From Blastocatellia bacterium (GTDB lineage: Bacteria; Acidobacteriota; Blastocatellia; Pyrinomonadales; Pyrinomonadaceae): a stretch of 6,849 nucleotides of DNA. The position numbers and the translations under genes are program-made. Below are positions 1 through 6,111 of this stretch, piece after piece. Numbering within the stretch: the stretch's first letter is position 1; the number at the start of each line of letters is the position of its first letter. Under the pieces are notes generated by a model. That model worked only from the letters and a program-made list of their open reading frames with translations, made no database searches and was not told the DNA's origin. The stretch is taken from NCBI GenBank assembly GCA_003175865.1, contig PSRF01000406.1, positions 1 through 6,849 of the forward strand. The letters run 5' to 3'.

Positions 1-1317
1 TTCAATGGCAAGTCCGTCGAGAACAACTCTCCTGCTCATTCGAAAGCAATTGGCATTGCCGCAATCTATCAACAGCCTGCGTTGTTTCCTGAGCTGAGCG
101 TCGCGGAAAACATCGCGCTTGGATTGGAAAGAGGCGGCACGTTTCGTCGCATTGATTGGCGGCAGCGAAGAGAGAGCGCGAAGTCCCTGCTTGAACAGAT
201 CGGTGCCCGAATCGATCCTGAGACTGAAGTCAGTCGGTTGACAATGCCGGAACAACAGCTGGTCGAGATTGCGCGGGCGCTTGGTGCGAATGCGAAAGTC
301 CTCATCATGGACGAGCCTACCGCCGCACTCGCAGAAGAAGAGACGCAAAACCTCTATCGAGTGATTCACCAACTGCGAGATTCCGGTGTTGGGATCATTT
401 ACATCTCTCATCGTCTTGAAGAACTACCTATCGTCGCTGAAACGGTAACTGTTCTGCGAGATGGTGAAGTCGTCGGTACAAGGCCGATGCGAGACGTGAC
501 CACGCCCGAATTGATCAGAATGATGGTTGGCCGCGAACTCTCTGCCGTATTTCCCAAGCGCCAAGTTGAGATTGGCGATGTTGTTCTTGAACTACGCGGT
601 CTTGGATGCAACACAAACGGCGTACACAATGTCGACTTAACTGTTCGTGGTGGCGAGATCATTGGGTTAGCGGGTCTTGTCGGCGCAGGACGAACTGAAC
701 TCGCTCGCACGATCTTCGGGTTGGAACCTGCTGACTCAGGAACAATCGTTCTTAAGAACAAGCCGGTTGTGATCGAAACTCCTGAGCAAGCGATTGAACT
801 TGGCATCGCTTACGTTCCTGAAGATCGACGACAACACGGAGTCGTCCTTGAGATGCCGATCAGTGAAAACATTACTCTCGCTTCGTTGAAGAAATTCGCA
901 GCTGGTGCGTCGTTCAATTTCAAAAAGGAGCAAGCGACGGCGACGAACTATGTTCGAAGGTTTTCCATTAAGACGCCGGCGATATTTGCACCTGTAGCGA
1001 CGCTATCTGGAGGCAATCAACAAAAAGTGGCTCTTAGCCGTTGGTTGGAGACAAAGCCTTCAGTATTGATACTCGACGAACCAACACAGGGCATCGACGT
1101 TGGCGCGAAGGCTGAAATTCACGCTTTGATGGGAGAACTAGTTGCTCAAGGTGTTGCGATACTGATGATTTCGTCAGAGCTACCGGAGATTCTTGGAATG
1201 AGCGATCGAGTAATTGTGATGCGAGGCGGCACCATTGGCGGTGTTTTGGAACGTGAAGTTGCGACTCAGCAGGAAATAATGAGTTTGGCTTTGGGCCATG
1301 TGTTGGCAGTGGCTTAA
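1..1317 (+). CDS. rhaT: Sugar ABC transporter ATP-binding protein, RhaT/RbsA type (5'-truncated)
   Basis: Cytoplasmic ATPase subunit of a CUT2-family sugar importer, with two nucleotide-binding domains (NBDs) in one chain. The frame is open from base 1, so the gene starts upstream. The visible 438 residues lack about the first 60 of a usual ~500, including the first Walker A. Seen in NBD1: Q-loop (IYQQPALFPELS, from base 64), degenerate signature LTMPEQQ (near 235-261), Walker B VLIMDEPT (298-321) and H-loop His (409-411). Seen in NBD2: GLVGAGRTEL, a P-loop lacking the GKS/T core (about 673-702), intact LSGGNQQK (1003-1026) and Walker B LILDEPTQG (from about 1066). The degenerate NBD2 P-loop is normal for RbsA relatives and implies one consensus ATP site. 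Assignment to rhamnose rests on the adjacent RhaS-like protein and rhamnonate dehydratase; the ATPase alone does not define the substrate. Confidence 0.93.
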   Translation, partial: FNGKSVENNSPAHSKAIGIAAIYQQPALFPELSVAENIALGLERGGTFRRIDWRQRRESAKSLLEQIGARIDPETEVSRLTMPEQQLVEIARALGANAKVLIMDEPTAALAEEETQNLYRVIHQLRDSGVGIIYISHRLEELPIVAETVTVLRDGEVVGTRPMRDVTTPELIRMMVGRELSAVFPKRQVEIGDVVLELRGLGCNTNGVHNVDLTVRGGEIIGLAGLVGAGRTELARTIFGLEPADSGTIVLKNKPVVIETPEQAIELGIAYVPEDRRQHGVVLEMPISENITLASLKKFAAGASFNFKKEQATATNYVRRFSIKTPAIFAPVATLSGGNQQKVALSRWLETKPSVLILDEPTQGIDVGAKAEIHALMGELVAQGVAILMISSELPEILGMSDRVIVMRGGTIGGVLEREVATQQEIMSLALGHVLAVA

Positions 1318-1320
1318 ACC

Positions 1321-1420
1321 CTTGGAGTGCGACGGCCCGGCGTCGCTTTGTTATAGCGGAACATCGAAATAGTCCAAGTTGTCGTTATAACAAAGCGACG
1401 CCGGACCGTGATACTCCAAA
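1321..1420. repeat. Long imperfect inverted repeat between rhaT and rhaP
   Basis: Two 35-base arms (1321-1355 and 1386-1420) are reverse complements at about 30 of 35 positions around a 30-base loop. The inner 19 bases (1337-1355 against 1386-1404) match perfectly. It begins 3 bases after the rhaT stop. There is no following T-run, so it does not look like a standard intrinsic terminator. As RNA it would form a very stable hairpin that could protect or separate the upstream message. It could also be a small palindromic mobile or REP-like element; genome copy number would tell. Confidence 0.85.
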
Positions 1421-1501
1421 GAGTTTCAGTTCTTCACGTTCTCCGCGCCTCAGGCACTGATTTCCGGGGAACGAGTCATCGTGCCGGACGCGGGGAACGT
1501 G

Positions 1502-1516
1502 AAGGAGCAAAGCGTG
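1502..1516 (+). promoter_or_regulatory. Ribosome binding site deciding the rhaP start
   Basis: AAGGAG at 1502-1507, six bases before GTG at 1514. It is a stronger and better-spaced signal than that of the longer alternative start at 1481, so it shortens the likely protein by 11 residues. Confidence 0.65.
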
Positions 1517-2485
1517 ATCGGAACAATCCTTAGCAGGTACAAACGAGAGACATCGGTCGCAGTTTCGTACGTCGTGATTCTGATCCTGGTTGGAATCGCG
1601 GCGCCTTCGTTTTTGCGCGTGAGCAACTTGCGCGACCTTGCTATTAACAACGTCAGCGTATTGCTCGTAGCAATCGGTATGACGCTCGTTATTCTTGCAG
1701 GTGAGATCGATATCTCAGTTGGGTCACAGTTTGCGATTTGCACTTATGTTGCCGGCGTTCTCGCAAAGGCTGGAGTGCCTGCCTTGTTGCTTTTACCGAC
1801 AGTTGTCTTAGCAGGCGCGTTTATGGGAAGTGTTGGTGGTGCGTTTGTGGCGAAGTTGCGCATGCCATCGATCGTTGTCACGCTGGCGTTAATGGTTGCG
1901 TGGCGTGATGGATTGCGTTGGGTGAGCCAGGGAGCATGGGTCCAGGACTTGCCAAAGAGCTTTCAGTGGTTCGGACTAGGTCAAACAACCGGAGAGGCGC
2001 TTATCGTCGTTATAGCGTTGCTCGTGTTTGTAGCTTTTGTTTGGGCCTTACGCGATTTTTCATTTGGCCGCTCAGTTTATGCCGTTGGATCGGATTCCGA
2101 AGCAGCGAGGCTGGCAGGAATCAATTCTAAGCGGGTTGTTTTTAGCACGTTTGTAATACTAGGAGCATTGGTTGGATTAGCGGCAGTCCTTAGTGCAATC
2201 CGTTTTTCCATTGTTCCAAGCAATGCGGGTGTTGGCCTCGAGTTGAAAGCAATTGCAGCAGTGGTTGTTGGTGGCACGGCTATATCCGGAGGACGAGGGA
2301 CACTTGTCGGCACGTTGATTGGAGTCGCGCTGCTGGGAACAATCGGCACTGCGCTGACTTTTATTGGAATCAATCCATTTTGGGAGAAGGCGATTCAAGG
2401 CTTGATAATTCTTGCGGCGGTGATTTCGGATGTTGCGCTAGGTCGATTCACGCCGCGCATCCCTGGACTCGCGATGAGAACTTAA
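1514..2485 (+). CDS. rhaP: Sugar ABC transporter permease, RhaP/RbsC type
   Basis: Inner-membrane permease of the BPD_transp_2 (RbsC/AraH/XylH) family, expected to pair with the second permease encoded downstream. The protein is hydrophobic throughout. It carries the family motif LAGEIDISVGS after the second membrane segment and the conserved cytoplasmic coupling region GGTAISGGRGTLVGTLIG near the C-terminus. I prefer the GTG at 1514 (323 aa, beginning M-I-G-T-I-L) because AAGGAG at 1502-1507 precedes it by six bases. An upstream in-frame GTG at 1481 has a weaker GGGGA ten bases ahead and would add 11 polar residues (334 aa). A GTG at 1499 is too close to its purine run. The length is normal for the family. 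The rhamnose role is inferred from the neighbours. Confidence 0.92.
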   Translation: MIGTILSRYKRETSVAVSYVVILILVGIAAPSFLRVSNLRDLAINNVSVLLVAIGMTLVILAGEIDISVGSQFAICTYVAGVLAKAGVPALLLLPTVVLAGAFMGSVGGAFVAKLRMPSIVVTLALMVAWRDGLRWVSQGAWVQDLPKSFQWFGLGQTTGEALIVVIALLVFVAFVWALRDFSFGRSVYAVGSDSEAARLAGINSKRVVFSTFVILGALVGLAAVLSAIRFSIVPSNAGVGLELKAIAAVVVGGTAISGGRGTLVGTLIGVALLGTIGTALTFIGINPFWEKAIQGLIILAAVISDVALGRFTPRIPGLAMRT

Positions 2486-2492
2486 ATATGTA

Positions 2493-2589
2493 TTTTGTAC
2501 TTTGAACTTTGTACTTTCTTCAGCGGCCGACGCACGTCGTATCGCACTACTGAGACCAAAGCACAAAGTACAAAGCACCAAGTACAAAA
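2493..2589. repeat. Imperfect inverted repeat with internal GTACTTT direct repeats, between rhaP and rhaQ
   Basis: Left arm 2493-2517 pairs with right arm 2565-2589: TTTTGTACTT (2493-2502) with 2580-2589 and CTTTGTACTTT (2507-2517) with 2565-2575, separated by a four-base internal mismatch. Each arm also holds two copies of a GTAC-centred unit, so direct and inverted repetition are combined. The AT-rich arms contrast with the GC-rich 48-base centre. The element lies in the gap after the rhaP stop (2485) and before the preferred start of the next gene (2604). It looks like non-coding repeat DNA, which argues against any start codon inside it. Confidence 0.8.
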
Positions 2590-2603
2590 CAGACACACGA
2601 AGA

Positions 2604-4739
2604 GTGATAGCGCGATCGGCATCGTCCGAACTGAAAATAGAGGCGCCGTGGCACGCACGTGTTTTCCCGAATCACGAGTGGGCCCTTGTTGTCGTGTTGT
2701 TGTTTGAGTGCACGGTCTTCTCGCTGTCGGGCGCGAACTTCTTTACCGCGGCTAACTCTTTCGAAGTCACACGACTGGCAGTCGAAATTGGTTTGCTTGC
2801 ACTGGCACTAACGCCGATCATCATTACGGGCGGAATTGATCTTTCCGTCGGATCGATAATGGGGCTGGCCGCTGTTGTGATGGGTGCGTTGTGGCGCGAC
2901 GCACATCTCCCGCTAATCATTGCCGCAGTCGCAGCACTGGTTCTCGGTGCTTTAGGAGGAACGCTGAATGGTGTTTTGATTGCGCGTTTGAAACTGCCGC
3001 CCTTAATCGTCACGCTCGGAACGTTCTCTCTGTTTCGAGGCGTCGCTGAGGGACTTACGCGTGGAATCGAAAACTATTCCGGCTTCCCATCGCGCTTTCT
3101 TTATTTGGGCCAAGGATATGTGGGACACATCATTCCCACGCAGTTGTTTATTTTCATCGTTGCGGTTCTAGCATTCTTTTGGTGGCTACATCGGACAGCA
3201 TTTGGTCGTAGTCTTTATGCGATCGGGCACTCTGCGGAAGGTGCGCGCTACGCTGGAATAGCTGTCGCACAAAAGCTTTTCGTCGTTTACCTAATCTCAG
3301 GCTTCGCGTCGAGTCTCTCGGCGATCATTTACGTCGCACACCTGGGCCAGGCTAAGTCAGACGCAGGGACCGGGTACGAGTTGATGGCGATCGCGGCCGT
3401 TGTACTCGGGGGTGCTTCGATCTTTGGAGGTCGGGGGACCATCCTCGGAACCGTACTGGGACTCTTTGCGATTGTCGTTTTGCAGAACGGATTACGCTTA
3501 AGCGGTCAGCCCGCGGAGTTGGCTGGGATTCTGACCGGCGTTCTGCTGTTAGTGACAATTGTTCTGAATCGATTCTCATGGTCATCTGTAGGTGTTGCCC
3601 TCCGTGGTCACCCCAGTCTGAATTCCTTCGATTCAGGTTTGTTAGAAAAGGGACGGCCACGGAGTGACGGCCCTATAAATCAGGAGCTGGACGTGAAAAA
3701 TTCGCAAGTTGCGATTTTGAGTGTCGTGATCCTGCTAGCTGCTCTGTTAGTAGCTGGCAGTAACTGGTTGTTAGTGCGTTCAATCAGGCAGGACGTCAAG
3801 CAAGGACAACAGGGACCAGTCACTTCATCAAATCACCGCTTGCAAGTAGCGATGATGCCTAAGGCGAAAGGTGATCCGTACTTCGTCAGTTGCCGTCAGG
3901 GCGCAGAGGAAGCAGCCAAAGAGTTGGGAGTCGATCTGTTGTGGGATGGTCCAACGGATTTGGATCCGGCGAAACAGAATGAAGTAGTCGAAGCATGGAT
4001 CACAAAAGGAGTGGACGTCATTGCCGTTAGTGTCGAGAACCAGGCAGGAATATCGACGGTACTCCGGAAAGCACGTGAGAAGGGAATCAAAGTCATCACC
4101 TGGGACGCTGATTCCGAAAAGGATGCGCGGGACTTCTTGATCAATCAGGCCACGCCGCAGGGAATTGGAAACACACTAACCGATGAAGCCGCGCGGATTA
4201 TGAACAACAAAGGCGATTTTGCGATCGTCACGGCATCACTGAGTGCGGCAAATCAAAACGAGTGGATCAAAAACATCAAGGCGCGTTTGGCGGAGAAATA
4301 TCCGGATCTAAAATTAGTCGCGATTCAGCCAAGCGAAGGCGATCGCGATCGCGCGTTTTCAGAAACGCAGACGATTCTGAAAGTCTATCCAACTGTGAAG
4401 GTCATTATGGCTATTGCGGCGCCTGCTGTCCCCGGTGCGGCTGAAGCCGTGAAGCAAGCAGGTCGAACCGATGTGAAAGTAACCGGCTTGTCATTGCCGA
4501 ACATGAACAAGCCATACGTCAAAACTGGTGTTGTCGATAGCGTTGTGCTTTGGAATACGGTTGATCTCGGCTACCTCACTGTGTACGCCGCGCACGCGCT
4601 CGGAACGGGCCAACTCAAACGCGGTGACAACCAATTAATTGCCGGCAGACTTGGGAAGATCGAAGTGGTAAACGACGAAGTCCGACTTGGCGCTCCGTTC
4701 GTATTCAATAAAGACAATATTGACCGTTTTGATTTTTGA
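2604..4739 (+). CDS. rhaQ-rhaS: Permease and rhamnose-binding protein in one frame (RhaQ-RhaS)
   Basis: One open frame encodes two transporter parts. Residues 1 to about 326 are a BPD_transp_2 permease: TGGIDLSVGS at 75-84 and GGASIFGGRGTILG from 269. Residues 327-363 are a polar linker. Residues 364-711 are a full-length RhaS-type binding protein: membrane segment at about 369-391, then a periplasmic_binding_4 domain from about 413, with MMPKAKGDPYF, TWDAD, NQATPQGIGNTLTDEAA and SLPNMNKPYV. It closely resembles rhamnose-binding RhaS and is related to LsrB. The membrane segment has no lipobox Cys and no clear cleavage site, so an uncleaved anchor is likely. If the permease C-terminus is cytoplasmic, that anchor would place the binding domain in the periplasm. 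GTG 2604 is my start choice, with only a weak upstream signal. A TTG at 2502 would give 745 aa, but its extra residues are read from the inverted repeat. Separate genes are usual in this family; see the internal start at 3693. Confidence 0.85.
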   Translation: MIARSASSELKIEAPWHARVFPNHEWALVVVLLFECTVFSLSGANFFTAANSFEVTRLAVEIGLLALALTPIIITGGIDLSVGSIMGLAAVVMGALWRDAHLPLIIAAVAALVLGALGGTLNGVLIARLKLPPLIVTLGTFSLFRGVAEGLTRGIENYSGFPSRFLYLGQGYVGHIIPTQLFIFIVAVLAFFWWLHRTAFGRSLYAIGHSAEGARYAGIAVAQKLFVVYLISGFASSLSAIIYVAHLGQAKSDAGTGYELMAIAAVVLGGASIFGGRGTILGTVLGLFAIVVLQNGLRLSGQPAELAGILTGVLLLVTIVLNRFSWSSVGVALRGHPSLNSFDSGLLEKGRPRSDGPINQELDVKNSQVAILSVVILLAALLVAGSNWLLVRSIRQDVKQGQQGPVTSSNHRLQVAMMPKAKGDPYFVSCRQGAEEAAKELGVDLLWDGPTDLDPAKQNEVVEAWITKGVDVIAVSVENQAGISTVLRKAREKGIKVITWDADSEKDARDFLINQATPQGIGNTLTDEAARIMNNKGDFAIVTASLSAANQNEWIKNIKARLAEKYPDLKLVAIQPSEGDRDRAFSETQTILKVYPTVKVIMAIAAPAVPGAAEAVKQAGRTDVKVTGLSLPNMNKPYVKTGVVDSVVLWNTVDLGYLTVYAAHALGTGQLKRGDNQLIAGRLGKIEVVNDEVRLGAPFVFNKDNIDRFDF
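3590..3674. repeat. Inverted repeat inside the permease/binding-protein linker
   Basis: Arms at about 3590-3614 and 3650-3674. The core CTCCGTGG (3600-3607) pairs perfectly with CCACGGAG (3657-3664), flanked by further partial pairing (for example CCC 3612-3614 with GGG 3650-3652). A second small hairpin sits in the centre: CTGAAT (3618-3623) with ATTCAG (3631-3636). The architecture resembles the other junction repeats in the window, but here it is read in frame as low-complexity polar protein sequence. This suggests the linker is former intergenic DNA. Confidence 0.65.
3682..3695 (+). promoter_or_regulatory. Internal ribosome binding site and in-frame GTG for a separate RhaS
   Basis: AGGAG at 3682-3686 lies six bases before GTG at 3693, in the same frame as the long reading frame. 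Starting here gives 348 residues (to 4739) beginning M-K-N-S-Q-V-A followed at once by a hydrophobic segment, just as expected for an exported binding protein of the RhaS family. The signal is far better than anything ahead of the GTG at 2604. It supports independent translation of the binding protein, either as the only source of RhaS or alongside a longer joined product. Confidence 0.65.
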
Positions 4740-4772
4740 AAGGACAGATCCACAGATCTGTGGATGACCATG
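4740..4772 (+). promoter_or_regulatory. Shine-Dalgarno, 18-base palindrome and start region of rhmD
   Basis: AAGGA at 4740-4744 directly follows the stop codon at 4737-4739. A perfect palindrome ATCCACAGATCTGTGGAT occupies 4748-4765, and ATG codons lie at 4764 and 4770. The linear spacing (19 or 25 bases) is too long for normal initiation. If the palindrome folds as a 7-bp stem with a GATC loop, only seven unpaired bases (three before, four after) separate AAGGA from the ATG at 4770. It could alternatively be a dimeric repressor site. Confidence 0.5.
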
Positions 4773-5975
4773 AAAGAAGCAAAAATCAGCGAAGTCAGGG
4801 CTTACGTGATCGCCCCCCATGAAATGGGAGCCGACTATCACAACCAGCAAGGCAATCATTGGATCATCGATCTGCCGATTGCGAACCCGATGTCCGTCTA
4901 TGAGCAGTACAAAGCGCAACGCACTAGTTGGGGCATCAATGCACTTGGCACTGTTGTTGTTCAAGTCGAATTGGAGGATGGGACAACCGGAGTCGGTTGT
5001 AGCATTGGCGGAGAGCCGGCGTGCTACATCGTTGAAAAGCATCTGAGTCGCTTTGTACTCGAGCAGGATCCACGCAACGTCGAACTCATCTGGGATCAGA
5101 TGTGGCGCGCGACGATGCCATATGGCCGCAAGGGGTTGACGGTCCAGGCAATCAGCGCGGTCGATCTCGCGATTTGGGATTGTCTGGGTAAGCTTCGAGG
5201 TGAACCTGTTTACGCACTGATTGGGGGCAAGACCAAAGACAAATTAGCGGTTTATGCAACAACATCGCGCCCGGACATCGCAAAACGTTGGGGCTTCAAC
5301 GGCGCGAAGATTCCTTGTCGTTATGGACCAGCGGACGGGATTGACGGTCTTAAGAAGAACATCGCCGTGATGGCTGAGGCGCGCGATCAGGTCGGTCCGG
5401 ATTTCCCTTTGCGCCTCGATTGTTACATGGCGCTGACTGTGCCTTATGCAATTCAACTCGCAAAGGCACTGGTTCCGTACGATCTTCACTGGATCGAAGA
5501 GTGTTTGCCGCCGGATGACTTCGACGGTTACGCAGCTCTGAAAGCTGCGCTTACAGGAACGTGTTTAGTGACAACCGGTGAGCACGAATATACCCGGTAC
5601 GGTTTTCGAGAGCTTATTGCACGCAAGTGCGCCGATATTCTGCAACCGGATATCAACTGGGTGGGTGGTCTAACTGAAGCTCGGCGCATAGTGGCGATGG
5701 CAGCGGCCTATGACATTCCAGTCATTCCGCACGGCTCGAGTGTCTTCTCGTATCACATGCAGTACGCATTCACGAACTGTCCGATTGCGGAATTTCTGGT
5801 GATGAGTCCGCAGGCAGATGAGCTTGTGCCTTTGTTTGGTGAACTGTTTGACGACGAGCCATTGCCGAAGGATGGTTATCTTGAGTTGTCTGACAAACCT
5901 GGTTGGGGTGTTGAGTTGAATTCGAAACTAGAGCTCGTTCGGCCGTATCCGGGCAGGGAATTGGTTGCGCAATGA
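4764..5975 (+). CDS. rhmD: L-rhamnonate dehydratase (enolase superfamily)
   Basis: Cytoplasmic Mg-dependent enzyme expected to convert L-rhamnonate to 2-keto-3-deoxy-L-rhamnonate and water. Its 403 residues match the family's usual ~400. Alignment from memory with E. coli RhmD (YfaW) is strong along the whole chain: DYHNQ..NHW near 24-33, PMSVYEQY, FGIN-like WGINALGT, VEKHL, WIEECLPP, HGSSVFSYH and KPGWGVELN. Expected metal ligands are visible as Asp219 (RLDCYM), Glu245 (WIEECL) and Glu273 (TGEH). Active-site residues are His274, Asp296 (LQPDINW) and His323 (IPHGSS), with the substrate-side His32 also present. Residue numbers count from ATG 4764. ATG 4770 (401 aa) may be the real start, because 4764 overlaps a palindrome. 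The NHW and GEH motifs separate it from other mandelate-racemase-group acid-sugar dehydratases, though activity on L-lyxonate or L-mannonate is possible in this family. Confidence 0.93.
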   Translation: MTMKEAKISEVRAYVIAPHEMGADYHNQQGNHWIIDLPIANPMSVYEQYKAQRTSWGINALGTVVVQVELEDGTTGVGCSIGGEPACYIVEKHLSRFVLEQDPRNVELIWDQMWRATMPYGRKGLTVQAISAVDLAIWDCLGKLRGEPVYALIGGKTKDKLAVYATTSRPDIAKRWGFNGAKIPCRYGPADGIDGLKKNIAVMAEARDQVGPDFPLRLDCYMALTVPYAIQLAKALVPYDLHWIEECLPPDDFDGYAALKAALTGTCLVTTGEHEYTRYGFRELIARKCADILQPDINWVGGLTEARRIVAMAAAYDIPVIPHGSSVFSYHMQYAFTNCPIAEFLVMSPQADELVPLFGELFDDEPLPKDGYLELSDKPGWGVELNSKLELVRPYPGRELVAQ

Positions 5976-5979
5976 TTAA

Positions 5980-6090
5980 GAACCGGGAGCGGTAGCGAGC
6001 GAACGCTACTCTTAACGCGCTATTTAATTTTCTTCGTGGGCTTGTTTAGCGTTGGGAGTCGCATTCGGTCGCTACCGCTTCCCCTGGTTC
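5980..6090. repeat. Long imperfect inverted repeat between rhmD and the SDR gene
   Basis: Left arm 5980-6021 and right arm 6048-6090 are reverse complements apart from small indels and scattered mismatches; AGCGGTAGCGA-C/G-CGAA in the left arm is mirrored by the 3' half of the right arm. A 26-base AT-rich loop separates them. It fills most of the 136-base gap from the rhmD stop (5975) to the SDR start (6112). No T-run follows the stem. It probably forms a stable RNA hairpin and is a candidate member of a dispersed palindromic repeat family; whether it ends or merely processes the transcript cannot be told here. Confidence 0.85.
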
Positions 6091-6111
6091 AAATTACGGG
6101 TTCGTTACAAA

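Noticed and set aside
408..806. 132-codon minus-strand open frame inside the ATPase gene
   Set aside because: It lies wholly within conserved NBD coding sequence and its translation is low-complexity, rich in Ser, Thr, Pro and Arg. Treated as a shadow frame.
1321..1420. Intrinsic terminator after rhaT
   Set aside because: The stem is far longer than typical terminators, has a 30-base loop and is not followed by a T-run, and the downstream permease belongs to the same transporter.
4339..4352. Two overlapping GCGATCGC octamers resembling the cyanobacterial HIP1 repeat
   Set aside because: They encode the family-conserved stretch EGDRDRAF in the binding protein, and I noticed no comparable cluster elsewhere in the window; explained by coding.
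1318..6111. CRISPR array or tandem repeat system
   Set aside because: The repeats are inverted pairs of unrelated sequence at separate junctions, with no regularly spaced direct repeats and no cas genes.
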